A stretch of 64,000 nt of DNA from Aegilops tauschii subsp. strangulata. Its lineage: Eukaryota > Streptophyta > Magnoliopsida > Poales > Poaceae. Below the pieces are notes generated by a model that saw only the letters and a list, made by a program, of their open reading frames with translations, searched no databases and was not told the origin of the DNA. The stretch is from the NCBI RefSeq assembly GCF_002575655.3, contig NC_053037.3, positions 566,596,880 through 566,660,879 on the forward strand, given 5' to 3'. Within the stretch, counting starts at the first letter, position 1. Every line of letters begins with the position of its first letter. Below, in pieces: positions 1 through 10,391 of this stretch. A program made the translations under genes and the position numbers.

Positions 1-920
1 GGCATGTTGTGATGTGATATGGTCAAGACATGATGTGATATAATGTGTTGTATGAGATGATCATGTTTTGTAACCGAGTTATCGGCAACTGGCAGGAGCC
101 ATATGGTTGTCGCTTTATTGTATGAGATGCTATCACCATGTAATAGTTTTACTTTATCACTAAGCGGTAGCGATAGTCGTAAAAGCAATTATTTGGCGAG
201 ACGACAACGATACTACGATGGAGATCAAGGTGTCGCGCCGGTGACGATGGTGATCATGACGGTGCTTCGGAGATGGAGATCACGAGCACGGTGCTTCGGG
301 GATGGAGACCACAAGCACAAGATGATGATGGCCATATCATATCACTTATATTGATTGCATGTGATGTTAACCCTTTATGCATCTTATCTTGCTTTGATTG
401 ACGGTAGCATTATAAGATAATCTCTCACTAAAATTTCAAGATAAAAGTGTTCTCCCTGAGTATGCACCGTTGCAAAAGTTCTTCGTGCTGAGACACCACG
501 TGTTAATCGGGTGTGATAGGCTCTACGTTCAAATACAACGGGTGCAAAACAGTTGCACACACGGAATACTCAGGTTAAACTTGACGAGCCTAGCATATAC
601 AGATATGGCCTCGGAACACACAGACCGAAAGGTCGAGCGTGAATCATATAGTAGATATGATCAACATAGTGATGTTCACTATTGAAACTACTCCATCTCA
701 TGTGTTAATCGGACATGGTTTAGTTGCTTTGGATCACGTAATCACTTAGATGATTAGAGGGATGTCTATCTAAGTGGGAGTTCTTAAGTAATATGATTAA
801 TTGAACTTGAATTTATCATGAACTTAGTCCTGATAGTATTTTTGCAAATTATGTTGTAGATCAATAGCTCGCGTTGTTGCTTCCCTGTGTTTATTTTTGA
901 TATGTTCCTAGAGAAAAATT
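1..920 (+). other. copia internal leader (5' untranslated region)
   Basis: This is non-coding internal sequence between the off-window 5' LTR and the gag start at 921. It holds no open frame of the element. It matches the position and character of the long leader found in Angela-type copia elements. No separate gene is seen here. Confidence 0.7.
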
Positions 921-2025
921 ATGTTGAAAGATGTTAGTAGCAAAGATGCAGATTGGATCCGTGATCTGAGGATTATCCTCATTGCTGCACAGAAAAATTA
1001 TGTCCTTAATGCACCGCTAGGTGATAGACCTTTTGCAGGAGCAGATGCGGACGTTATGAACGTTTGGCTAGCTCAATATGATGACTACTTGATAGTTTAG
1101 TGCACCATGCTTAACGGCTTAGAATCGGGACTTCAAATACGTTTTGAACGTCATGGACCATATAAGATGTTCCAGGAGTTGAAGTTAATATTTCAAGCAA
1201 ATACCCGAGTTGAGAGATATGAAGTCTCCAACAAGTTCTATAGCTAAAAGATGGAGGAGAATCGCTCAACTAGTGAGCATGTGCTCAGATTGTCTGGGTA
1301 CTACAATCGCTTGAATCAAGTGGGAGTTAATCTTCCAGATAAAACAGTGATTGACAGTATTCTCTAGTCACCATCACCAAGTTAGTAGAGCTTCGTGATG
1401 AACTATAATATGCAAGGGATGACGAAAGTAATTCCCGAGCTCTTCGTGATGCTGAAATCGACCAAGGTAGAAATCAAGAAAAACATCAAGTGTTGATTGT
1501 TGACGAGACCACTTCAAGTGTTGATGGTTGACGAGACCACTAGTTTCAAGAAAAGGGCAAAGGGGTAGAAGGGGAACTTCAAAAAGAACGGCAAGCAAGT
1601 TGCTACTCAAGTGAAGAAGCCCAAGTCTGTACCTAAGCCTGAGACAAAGTGCTTCTACTGCAAAGGGACTGGTCACTGGAAGCGGAATTACTCCAACTAT
1701 TTGGTGGATAAGAAGGATGGCAAAGTGAACAAAGGTATATTTGATATACAGATTATTGATGTGTACTTTACTAGTGTTTATAGCAACCCCTCGGTAATTG
1801 ATACTGGTTCAGTTGCTAAGAGTAGTAACTCGAAACGGGAGTTGCAGAATAAACAGAGACTAGTAAAAGTGAACAAAGGTATATTTGATATGCAGATTAT
1901 TGATGTGTACTTTACTAGTGTTTATAGCAACCCCTCGGTAATTGATACTGGTTAAGTTGCTAAAGAGTAGTAACTCGAAACAGGAGTTGCAGTATAAATA
2001 GAGACTAGTAAAAGGCGAGGTGACG
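921..2025 (+). pseudogene. copia gag, multiply broken
   Basis: Gag packages element RNA in the cytoplasm. The frame opens at ATG 921 (MLKDVSSKDADWIRDL) and continues through a gag (UBN2-like) region, but in-frame stops occur at 1098-1100, 1245-1247 and 1365-1367. The zinc knuckle at 1650-1691 reads CFYCKGTGHWKRNY: the CX2CX4HX4C pattern has lost its last cysteine, now tyrosine at 1689-1691. A 144-bp in-frame tandem duplication (1725-1868 and 1869-2013) repeats the peptide starting VNKGIFD. The gene is certainly dead. The fold assignment follows known copia gag organisation. Confidence 0.8.
1725..2013 (+). repeat. 144-bp tandem duplication in gag tail
   Basis: Two copies lie head to tail: the first begins gtgaacaaaggtatatttga at 1725, the second at 1869. 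The spacing of 144 bp keeps the reading frame. The second copy has gained in-frame stops and a one-base insertion near 1960. Confidence 0.85.
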
Positions 2026-2226
2026 ATGTGTGTTGGAAGTAGTTCCAAGATTGATATGATCATCATCGCACACTCCCTGTACTTTCGGGATTAGTGTTGA
2101 AACTAAATAAGTGTTATTTGGTGCTTGCGTTGAGCATGAATATGATTTGATCATGTTTATTGCAATACGGTTATTCATTTATATTAGAGAACAATTGTTG
2201 TTCTGTTTACATGAATAAAACCTTCT

Positions 2227-3165
2227 ATGGTCATACACACCAACGAAAATGGTTTGTTGGATCTCGATCGTAGTGATACACATATTCATAATATTGAAGC
2301 CAAAAGATGCAAAGTTAATAATGATAGTGCAACTTATTTGTGGCACTGCCGTTTAGGTCATATTGGTGTAAAGCGCATGAAGAAACTCCATACTGATGGG
2401 ATTTTGGAATCACTTGATTATGAATCACTTGATGCTTGCGAACCGTGCCTCATGGGCAAGATGACTAAAACGCCGTTCTCCAGAATTATTGAGAGAGCAA
2501 CAGATTTGTTGGAAATCATACATACAGATGTATGTGGTCCGATGAATATTGAGGCTCGTAGCAGGTATCATTATTTTCTGACCTTCACAGATGATTTGAG
2601 CAGATATGGGTATATCTACTTGATGAAACACAAGTCTGAAACATTTGAAAAGTTCAAAGAATTTCAGAGTGAAGTGAAAAATCATCGTGACAAGAAAAAA
2701 TAAAGTTTCTATGATCTGATCGCGGAGACAAATATTTGAGTTATGAGTTTGGTCTTCAATTAAAACAATGTGGAATAGTTTCACAAATTCATGCCACCTG
2801 GAACACCACAGCATAATGGTGTGTCCGAACGTCATAACCGTACTTTATTAGATATAGTGCAATCTATGATGTCTCTTATCAATTTACCACTAATCGTTTT
2901 GGGGGTTATGCATTAGAGACAGCTGCATTCACGCTAAATAGGGCACCATCAAAATCCGTTGAGATGACGCCTTATGAACTGTGGTTTGGCAAGAAACCAA
3001 AGTTGTCGTTTCTTAAAATTTTGGGGTTGCGATGCTTATGTGAAAAAGTTTCATCCTGATAAGCTCAAACCCAAATCGGAGAAATGTGTCTTCATAGGAT
3101 ACCCAAAGGAGACAGTTGGGTACACCTTCTATCACAGATTCGAAGGCAAGACATTCGTTGCTTAG
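2227..3165 (+). pseudogene. copia GAG-pre-integrase and integrase region
   Basis: Integrase inserts the cDNA copy into chromosomes. The first block (2227-2703) has the HHCC zinc-binding region (WHCRLGH ... CEPCLMGK) and the start of the catalytic core (HTDVCGPM, then FTDDLSRYGYIYLMK). A small indel in the A-run near 2693-2701 ends the frame with TAA. Between 2703 and 2974 the core is readable only piecewise (for example a region matching PGTPQ-N-G-SE-R in another frame). The C-terminal block 2974-3165 (FWGCDAYVKKFHPDKL ... KCVFIGYP) is typical of copia integrase and ends in TAG. Non-functional. Confidence 0.85.
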
Positions 3166-3204
3166 TATGGATCCTTTCTAGAGAAGGAGTTTCTCTCGAA
3201 AGAA

Positions 3205-4041
3205 GTGTGTGGGAGGAAAGTAGAACTTGATAAGGTAACTGTACCTGCTCCCTTATTGGAAAATAGTTCATCACAAGAAACGGTTCCTGTGACGTCTATA
3301 CCAATGAGTGAGGAAGTTAATGATGATGATCATGAAACTTCAGATCAAGTTGTTACTAAACCTTGTAGGTCAACCAGAGTAAGATCCGCACCAGAGTGGT
3401 ACGGTAATCCTGTTCTGGAGGTTATGTTACTAGACCATGACAAACCTACGAACTACGAAGAAGCGATAGTGAGCCCAGATTCCGCAAAATGGCTTGAGGC
3501 CATGAAATCTGAGATGAGATCCATATATGAGAACAAAGTATGGACTTTGGTTGACTTGCCCGATGATCGGCAAGCCATAGAAAATAAATGGATCTTCAAG
3601 AGGAAGACGGACGCTGATAGTAGTGTTACTATCTACAAAGCTAGACTTGTCGGAAAAAGGTTTTTGACAAAGTTCAAGGTGTTGACTACGATGAGATTTT
3701 CTCACTCGCAGCGATGCTTAAGTCTGTCTGAATCATGTTAGCAATTGCCGCATTTTATGAAATATGGCAAATGGATAAATAAAACTGCATTCCTTAATGG
3801 ATTTATTAAAGAAGAGTTGTATATGATGCAACCAGGAGGTTTTGTCAATCCTAAAGGTGCTAACAAAATATGCAAGCTCCAGCGATCCATCTATGGACTG
3901 GTGCAAGTATCTCGGAGTTGGAATATACGCTTTGATAAGTTGATCAATGGATATAGTTTTATACAGACTTGCGGTGAAGCCTGTATTTACAAGAAAGTGA
4001 GTGGGAGCACTACAACATTTCTGATAAGTATATGTAAGTGA
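3205..4041 (+). pseudogene. copia reverse transcriptase, N-terminal and palm part
   Basis: The linker and early RT lie in 3205-3741 (WLEAMKSEM, VWTLVDLP, NKWIFKRK, YKARLV). The frame then breaks, and 3745-4041 continues with TAFLNGFIKEELYMMQPGGF and KLQRSIYGLVQVSRSWN, all RVT_2-family landmarks. The catalytic YVDD block should follow immediately, but the frame is lost at about 4024-4045 so the aspartates are not encoded in frame. The copy cannot make active RT. Confidence 0.85.
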
Positions 4042-4081
4042 CATATTGTTGATCGGAAATAATGTAGAATTATTCTGCAAA

Positions 4082-4560
4082 GCATAAAAGAGTTTTTCAA
4101 AGAAAGACCTCGGTGAAGCTGCTTACATATTGACCATCAAGATCTATAGAGATAGATCAAGACGCTTGATAAGTTTTTTTAATGAGTACATACCTTAACA
4201 AGATTTTGAAGTGGTTCAAAATGGAACAGTCAAAGAAAGAGTTTCTTGCCTGTGTTACAAGGTGTAAAATTGAGTAAGACTCAGAACCCGACCATGGCAG
4301 AAGATAGAAAAAGAATGAAAGTCATTCCCTATGCCTCGGCCATAGGTTCTATAAAGTATGCGATGCTGTGTACCAGATCTATTGTATACCCTACACTGAT
4401 TTTGGCAAGGGAGTACAATAGTGATCTAGGAGTAGATCACTGGACAGCGGTCAAAATAATCCTTACTGGAATAAGGATATGTTTCTCGATTATGGAAGTG
4501 ACAAAAGGCTCGTCGTAAAAGGTTACGTCGATGCAAGTTTTGACACTAATCTAGATGACT
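4082..4560 (+). pseudogene. copia RT C-terminal / RNase H start, truncated
   Basis: The readable part is 4246-4518 (LQGVKLSKTQNPTM, PYASAIGSIKYAMLCTR, VDHWTAVK), matching the end of RVT_2 and the connection to RNase H. After about 4560 the RNase H core is almost wholly deleted and the sequence jumps to the 3' end of pol. A few frameshifts are also present. Confidence 0.8.
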
Positions 4561-4730
4561 CTAAGTCTCGGTCTAGATACATATTGAAAGTGGGAGCAAT
4601 TAGCTAGAGTAGCTCCATGCAGAGCATTGTAGACATAGAAATTTCCAAAATACTTACGGATCTGAATGTGACAGACCCGTTGACTAAAATTCTCTCACAA
4701 GCAAAACATGATCACACCTTAGTACTCTTT

Positions 4731-4880
4731 GGGTGTTAATCACATAGCAATGTGAGCTAGATTATTGACTCTAGTAAACCCTTTGGGTGTTGGTCACATG
4801 ACGATGTGAACTATGGGTGTTAATCACATGGTGATGTGAACTATTGGTGTTAAATCACATGGCGATGTGAACTAGATTAT
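4731..4880 (+). repeat. about 30-bp tandem repeat near the pol 3' end
   Basis: Four degenerate copies of gggtgttaatcacatg..gatgtgaact start near 4731, 4785, 4815 and 4845. The first interval is longer because it contains the segment attattgactctagt, which recurs just before the polypurine tract. Confidence 0.75.
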
Positions 4881-4891
4881 TGACTCTAGTG

Positions 4892-4903
4892 CAAGTGGGA
4901 GAC
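4892..4903 (+). other. polypurine tract of the copia element
   Basis: The bases caagtgggagac lie directly before the LTR start TGAAGG. This is the expected primer site for plus-strand DNA synthesis. Confidence 0.7.
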
Positions 4904-6616
4904 TGAAGGAAATATGCCCTAGAGGCAATAATAAAGTATTATATATTTCCTTATATCATGATAAATGTATATTATTCATGCTACAATTGTATTAATCGGA
5001 AACATAATACATGTGTGAATACATAGACAAAAAGAGTGTCACTAGTATGCCTCTACTTGACTAGCTCGTTAATCAAAGATGGTTATGTTTCCTAGCCATA
5101 GACATGAGTTGTCATTTGATTAACGAGATCACCTCATTAGGATAATGACGTGATTGACTTGACCCATTCCGTTAGCTTAGCACCCGATCGTTTAGTATGT
5201 TGCTATTGCTTTCTTCATGACTTATACATGTTCCTATGACTATGAGATTATGCAACTCCCGTTTACCGGAGGAACACTTTGTGTGCTACCAAACGTCACA
5301 ACGTAAATGGGTGATTATAAAGGTACTCTACAGGTGTCTCCAAAGGTACTTGTTGGGTTGGCGTATTTCGAGATTAGGATTTGTCACTCCGATTGTCGGA
5401 GAGGTATCTCTGGGCCCACTCGGTAATACACATCACTATAAGCCTTGCAAGCATTGTGACTAATGAGTTAGTTGCGGGATGATGTGTTACGGAACGAGTA
5501 AAGAGACTTGCCGATAACGAGATGGAACTAGGTATCGAGATAGCGACGATCAAATCTCGGGCAAGTAACATACCGGTGACAAAGGGAACAACGTATGTTG
5601 TTATGCGGTCTGACCGATAAAGATCTTCGTAGAATATGTGGGAGCCAATATGGGCATCCAGGTCCCGCTATTGGTTATTGACCGGAGACGTGTCTCGGTC
5701 ATGTCTACATAGTTCTCGAACCCGTAGGGTCCGCACGCTTAACGTTACGATGATAGTTTTATTGAGTTTTGATGTACCGAAGGAGTTCGGAGTCCCGGAT
5801 GAGATCGGGGACATGACGAGGAGTCTCGAAATGGCCGAGACATAAAGAACGATATATTGGACGACTATATTCGGACTTCGGAAAGGTTCCGAGTGATTCG
5901 GGTATTTTTCGAAGTACCGGAGAGTTACGGGAATACGTATTGGGCCTTATTGGGCCATACGGGAAAGAAGGAAAAGGGCCTCAAGGGTGGCTGCACCCCT
6001 CCCCTTGGTCTGGTCCGAATTGGACTAGGGAAGGGGGGCGCCCCTTCCTTCCTTCTTTTTTCCCTTCCTCTTTTCCTATTCCATATGGGAGGTGGAATCC
6101 TACTAGGACTAGGGAGTCCTAGTAGGACTCCACACTTGGTGCGCCCCCTCCTAGGGCCGGCCTCCTCCTCCCTTGCTCCTTTATATACGGGGGCAGGGGG
6201 CACCCCAGAGACACAACAATTGATCCTTGAGATCTCTTAGCCGTGTGCGGTGCCCCCCTCCACCATATTACACCTCGATAATACCGTTGCGGAGCTTAGG
6301 CGAAGCCCTGCGTCGGTGGAACATCATCATCGTCACCACGCCGTCGTGCTGACGAAACTCTCCCTCAACACTCGGCTGGATCGGAGTTCGAGGGACGTCA
6401 TCGAGCTGAACGTGTGTAGAACTCGGAGGTGCCGTACGTTCGGTACTTGATCGGTCGGATCGTGAAGACGTACGACTACATCAACCGCGTTGTGATAACG
6501 CTTCCGCTGTCGGTCTACGAGGGTACGTGGACAACACTCTCCCCTCTCGTTGCTATGCATCACCATGATCTTGCGTGTGCATAGGAATTTTTTTGAAATT
6601 ACTACGTTCCCCAACA
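4904..6616 (+). repeat. copia 3' LTR, complete, 1713 bp
   Basis: It begins tgaaggaaatatgccctaga and ends ttccccaaca. A TATA-like box (tttatatac) at about 6180-6188 probably marks the promoter used in the 5' copy. The open frames inside (for example 5857-6240) are LTR sequence without coding similarity. Confidence 0.9.
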
Positions 6617-8886
6617 GAAACAACCAGGGAACGACATCAATCTGTATCCGGGGCTGCTGAAAGAGGAGCTAGACACGCTGTGGAAAACGCCAGCCAATAT
6701 GTGGGACGCCGCAGAGAAAGAATATTTCCCTATGAGAGCCGCACTGCTCACGACGGTGCACGACTATCTCTGTTACGGATATCTCGCGGGGTAGGTGGTC
6801 CACGGATTTTCTGGATGCGTCAGGTGCATGAATGACACAACGTATTGCCAGGTAGATAGAGATCCCGGGTCTTCGAAAACCATGTTCATGGGACATCGAA
6901 GGTGGCTTCGCGACGATGACCCATGGAGAAAACGCAAGGATCTGTTCGATGGTGAAACCGAACCTCGAAGACGCCCGCGTACGAGGAGCGGCGAGGAAAT
7001 AGACGAGCTGTTCAAAAATTGGAAAGATTGCCCACTACCGGGAAAGAAGCAAAAGGCGCCAGAGCCGGGAAAGAAGCGAAAGGCGCCAGAGCCGCTACTG
7101 AAGGTATGGAAAATGAGGTCTGTTTTCTGGGACTTGCCGTACTGGAAGATCCACCATGTCCCTCACAGCCTTGATGTCATGCATATCATGAAGAACGTGT
7201 GCGAGAGTCTGCTTGGTACCCTGCTCAACATGCCAGAGAGGACCAAAGATGGGCCGAAAGCAAGGGCAGACTTGAAATCAATGGGCATCAGGGAGGAGCT
7301 TCACGCTCATGATGATGATGATGAGGCGAAGCAGGACACGGAAAGTCGTCGCAAAGGCAAAAAGGCCAAGAAGACCGGAAATGACTACCCTCCCGTGTGC
7401 TTCACTCTAAGTCAGGAGGAGATCGAGCAGTTTTTCACCTGCCTCGTAGGAGTAAAACTTCCTTACGGTTATGCAGGGAAGATAAGCAGATACCTAGACT
7501 CAACAAAGCAGAAGTTCAGCGGGATGAAGTCTCACGACTGTCACGTGCTGATGACGTAGATACATCCAGTTGCAATCCGTGGGATCATGGACGCGCACGT
7601 CCGTGAAACGCTATTTTGCCTATGCAACTTTTTCGACGTCATCTCTCGGAAGTCGGTTGCCGTGAGGCAACTCAGAAGGCTACAGGAAGAGATCGTGGTG
7701 ATACTATGCAAGCTTGAGATGTACTTCCCACCCGCATTCTTCGATGTTATGTTGCATCTGCTGGTCCATATCGTGGAGGATATCATCCAACTCGGGCCGA
7801 CGTTCCTGCACAACATGATGCCGTTCGAAAGGATGAATGGTGTCATCAAAGGATACATTCGCAACATGTCACGTCCAAAGGGAAGCATACCCAGGGGCTT
7901 TCTGACCGAAGAGTGCATCTCCTACTGCACGAATTATCTAGGCATCAAGAACCCCGTTGGTCTGCCCGTCAACAGGCACCTCGGCAGGCTCGCTGGATGG
8001 GGTCACCGTGATGGTCGCCGCGAAATGCATGTCGACTTTGAGGGTCGACTCGCCGACTTTGAAAGAGCAAACCTAGTCATGCTACCACACATAGACGTGG
8101 TTGATCCTTGGGTGGTAGAGCACAAAACCTTTAGTGAGAAGACGTACAACGACCGAGGCCAACAGAGGACGGACGGAGATATAATCAAAGAGCACAACTC
8201 ATGTTTCACGCGTTGGTTCAAGGAGAAGCTTCTGTCGTAGCATTTACATGAGGATTCTTGTGCGGAAGAAAAACTCATATTCGCCTTGTCACAGGGCGCC
8301 GAGCACAACCTGATGACCTATGAGGCGTACGATATCAACGGCTACACATTCTACACCTAGGACAAGGACATGAAGACCGATGGTTATCAGAACTCCGGGG
8401 TGACGATGGAATCCTACACCGGTAACGACAAGGACAGATACTACGGAAGGATCGAGGAGCTGGGAGCTGAGCTACGCTAGAGAGAAGGTCCCGATGTTCC
8501 GTGTCAGATGGGCCAAGAGCGTCCTAAAAGAAGACCGGTATTTCACCACCATGGCTATACCCGAAGCCAAATCCAAGACCGCGGGCGCAAACGTCACCGC
8601 GAAAAATGAGCCATGGGTACTGGCTTCCCAAGTGGACCAATGCTTCTTCATTACCGACCCGTCAAAGCCCAGTCGTGTTGTCGTGAGGAGAGGCAAAAGG
8701 AAGATCATCGGAATGGATGGAGTCGCCAATGAGCAAGACTTCGACAAGTACGGCGACGCGAAGATAGAACATGACGACGACGATGAAGTGCCATACACCA
8801 CAAGAAGAAGCAGGACCACCCTACCTAAAGGACCTCAGTTCAACAGAAGAACTCCATTTGCGAAAAAAAGGGCAAGCAGATTGTGA
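6617..8886 (+). pseudogene. TNP2: CACTA1 TNP2-type transposase (Transposase_21), 3' half, broken
   Basis: TNP2-like transposase cuts and joins CACTA ends in the nucleus. From 6617 the frame reads INLYPGLLKEELDTLW and continues through FWDLPYWKIHHVPHSLDVMH, LKSHDCHV-like MKSHDCHVLMT, FPPAFFDVMLHLLVHIVEDI (DUF4218-like) and MMPFERMNGVIKGYIRN to the C-terminal domain. One frame runs from 6617 with stops TAG 6792-6794, TAG 7557-7559, TAG 8238-8240 and TAG 8358-8360. A small deletion near 8456-8490 shifts the last part to 8494-8886. Three of the stops replace a glutamine shown by CACTA2 or the conserved context. The N-terminal half lies left of the copia insertion, outside the window. Confidence 0.9.
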
Positions 8887-9247
8887 AAAGATAGCTAGCT
8901 AAGATCGATTGTATTTAAATCGTAGTGTTCATTTCTCGATTGTATTTCGACATTTTGAAATGATATTTCTTCTGTTCTAGTCCTCATGAATATTTATTTA
9001 TGTGTTTATTCTGGTATTGAATTTCTAACTCACAAAAAGTATCGAATTTGTTAATATTTTTTGAACTCATGAATATTTTTAAATCTCATGGGCACTTTTT
9101 GAATTCATGAATATTTTTTCAAATTTGATGATATTTTTTCATATTCATAAATGTATTACCAATTCACAAATGAATGCAATTAAAAATAAAAAACAAATTT
9201 GATGATATTTTCAAATAACAAATTTGATGATATTTTCAAAAAAAATA
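8887..9247. other. AT-rich 3' region after TNP2
   Basis: AT-rich sequence with degenerate repeats of the type atgaatattttt and aaatttgatgatattttcaa. It probably includes the TNP2 3' untranslated region and polyadenylation signals. No gene is seen. Confidence 0.6.
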
Positions 9248-9330
9248 CTAATGGTGCACCCCTCGGTGGTGCGCCATTGCTATGGATGTACTTATGGCGC
9301 ACCCCTGGGTGGTGCGCCATTGCTATTCTT
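9248..9330. promoter_or_regulatory. internal block of CACTA1 subterminal-type repeats, copy 1
   Basis: Two adjacent inverted units of the form atggcgcacccc..ggtggtgcgccat lie here, the same motif that crowds the right end of the element (16850-17156). In CACTA elements such motifs bind the element's own regulatory protein. Their position upstream of a GC-rich leader suggests a second promoter for gene 2. That role is inferred. Confidence 0.6.
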
Positions 9331-9720
9331 CCCCCCTCTATCCCTTTTCCCATCGACCTCCGCGCCAGATCCCCCTCCATCTCGATCCCTCTCGACAGAT
9401 CCCCCTCGCTGCCGACGACCCCCCGCACCCTCCCCCGCTCCAACCTAGGTTTGGCTAGGTCGCGTCGCGCCCCAACCCCATTCGCCGCAGCCACCACACC
9501 CCACCCCAGCGGCAGCTGCACCTCGTTCCGCCGCCGTGACGAGGAAGCCGGAGCCCGGAGGTGGAGACTTCGGCGGGCCTACTCGTAGTCCATCAACGGC
9601 TGCAACGAACACCGACGCGACGCGACGAGGCCGGCCCACGACCACGACCACGACCGGCGTCCTCCTCCTTCTACGGTCTGCATCTCCGATGCGACGCCAA
9701 CCACCGCCTCGTCAACAAAT
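9331..9720. other. GC-rich leader-like segment 1
   Basis: C-rich, strongly biased sequence in which several frames are open on both strands because stops are rare. It resembles a grass 5' untranslated exon rather than a gene. It parallels the segment at 9950-10391, which follows the second copy of the repeat block. Confidence 0.5.
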
Positions 9721-9761
9721 TTAAATGCTCCCTCCCTCCCTCCCTCCTCTACTCCTCTCCT

Positions 9762-9769
9762 CTATATAG
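9762..9769 (+). promoter_or_regulatory. possible TATA box
   Basis: The bases ctatatag lie between the two subterminal-type blocks. The site is only a sequence match and no start site is known. Confidence 0.3.
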
Positions 9770-9808
9770 TGTAATAATTTTTATCAATAAAAAATAATAA
9801 TAATAAGT

Positions 9809-9940
9809 TACTAATGGCGCATCAGGAGAGGGTGCGCCATTGTTATCAATAAAAAAAGTTACTTATGGCGCACCCCTCGGTGGTGCGCCATTGTTATGGA
9901 TGTACTTATGGCGCACCCCTGGGAGGTGCACCATTGCTAT
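9809..9940. promoter_or_regulatory. internal block of CACTA1 subterminal-type repeats, copy 2
   Basis: Three inverted units (ggcgcatcaggagagggtgcgcc and two ggcgcacccc..gcgcc types) repeat the arrangement of 9248-9330, including the spacer tatggatgtacttatgg. The block probably duplicates copy 1 or both derive from an element end. Confidence 0.6.
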
Positions 9941-10391
9941 CCCTTTCCCCCCTCCATCCCTTTCCCCCCCGCCCCCTGCGCCAGATCAAATCCCTAGCCC
10001 CTCGCCCCCCGCGCCAGATCCCTTTCCCCCTCGCCACCGACGACCCCTTTCTAGCATGCCCCGCCCCCACCTCCAGCGCTCCTCCACCCATCACCACCGC
10101 AGCTCTTCCATCCCTCACCACTGCAAGCCGCCACCACCCCCGAGCATCCACCGCCGCCGCCGCTCCCAAGCATCCACCACCACCGCCGCCGCCCCCAACC
10201 AACCATCCACCGGCGCCGCCCCCCTCACCCTCCTCCCAACCATCCACCAACCTCCACTGGACCGCAAGCCATTGCCGTCGTCGCCCCGTATCGTGCGTTT
10301 CCTCTTCGAGCAGGCTTCACCGAGCACGGGTCCGCCTCCTCCAGAAGCCCCCGAAGCAGCAGATCGAGCGGAGACAAGACGCTGACTCAAA
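9941..10391 (+). other. GC-rich leader-like exon with a splice donor
   Basis: C-rich sequence ends at ctcaaa|gtaagt, a consensus splice donor (GT at 10392). It would fit as a non-coding first exon of gene 2. The overlapping long frames on both strands here are composition artefacts. Confidence 0.45.

Larger units (their letters stand above)
1..6616 (+). mobile_element. Ty1-copia LTR retrotransposon, Angela/WIS/BARE1-like, 5' end off-window
   Basis: The order leader, gag, GAG-pre-integrase/integrase, reverse transcriptase, polypurine tract and 3' LTR is that of a copia element read on the plus strand. The element ends in a complete LTR (4904-6616) with TG..CA ends. The 5' LTR and the left target-site duplication lie before base 1. 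The five bases after the LTR, gaaac (6617-6621), should be the right copy of the duplication. Every coding block carries stops or frameshifts, the YVDD region is shifted and most of RNase H is missing, so this copy cannot move by itself. It is inserted in the TNP2 gene of CACTA1. Family name is from recognition of the LTR start and end, not a search. Confidence 0.9.

Noticed and set aside
2974..3165. The 63-codon frame considered as an independent small gene
   Set aside because: It is the C-terminal part of the copia integrase, in order with the other pol blocks.
5857..6240. A 127-codon frame on the plus strand and counterparts on the minus strand
   Set aside because: It lies wholly in the copia LTR and has no coding similarity; LTR sequence is GC-rich there and stops are scarce.
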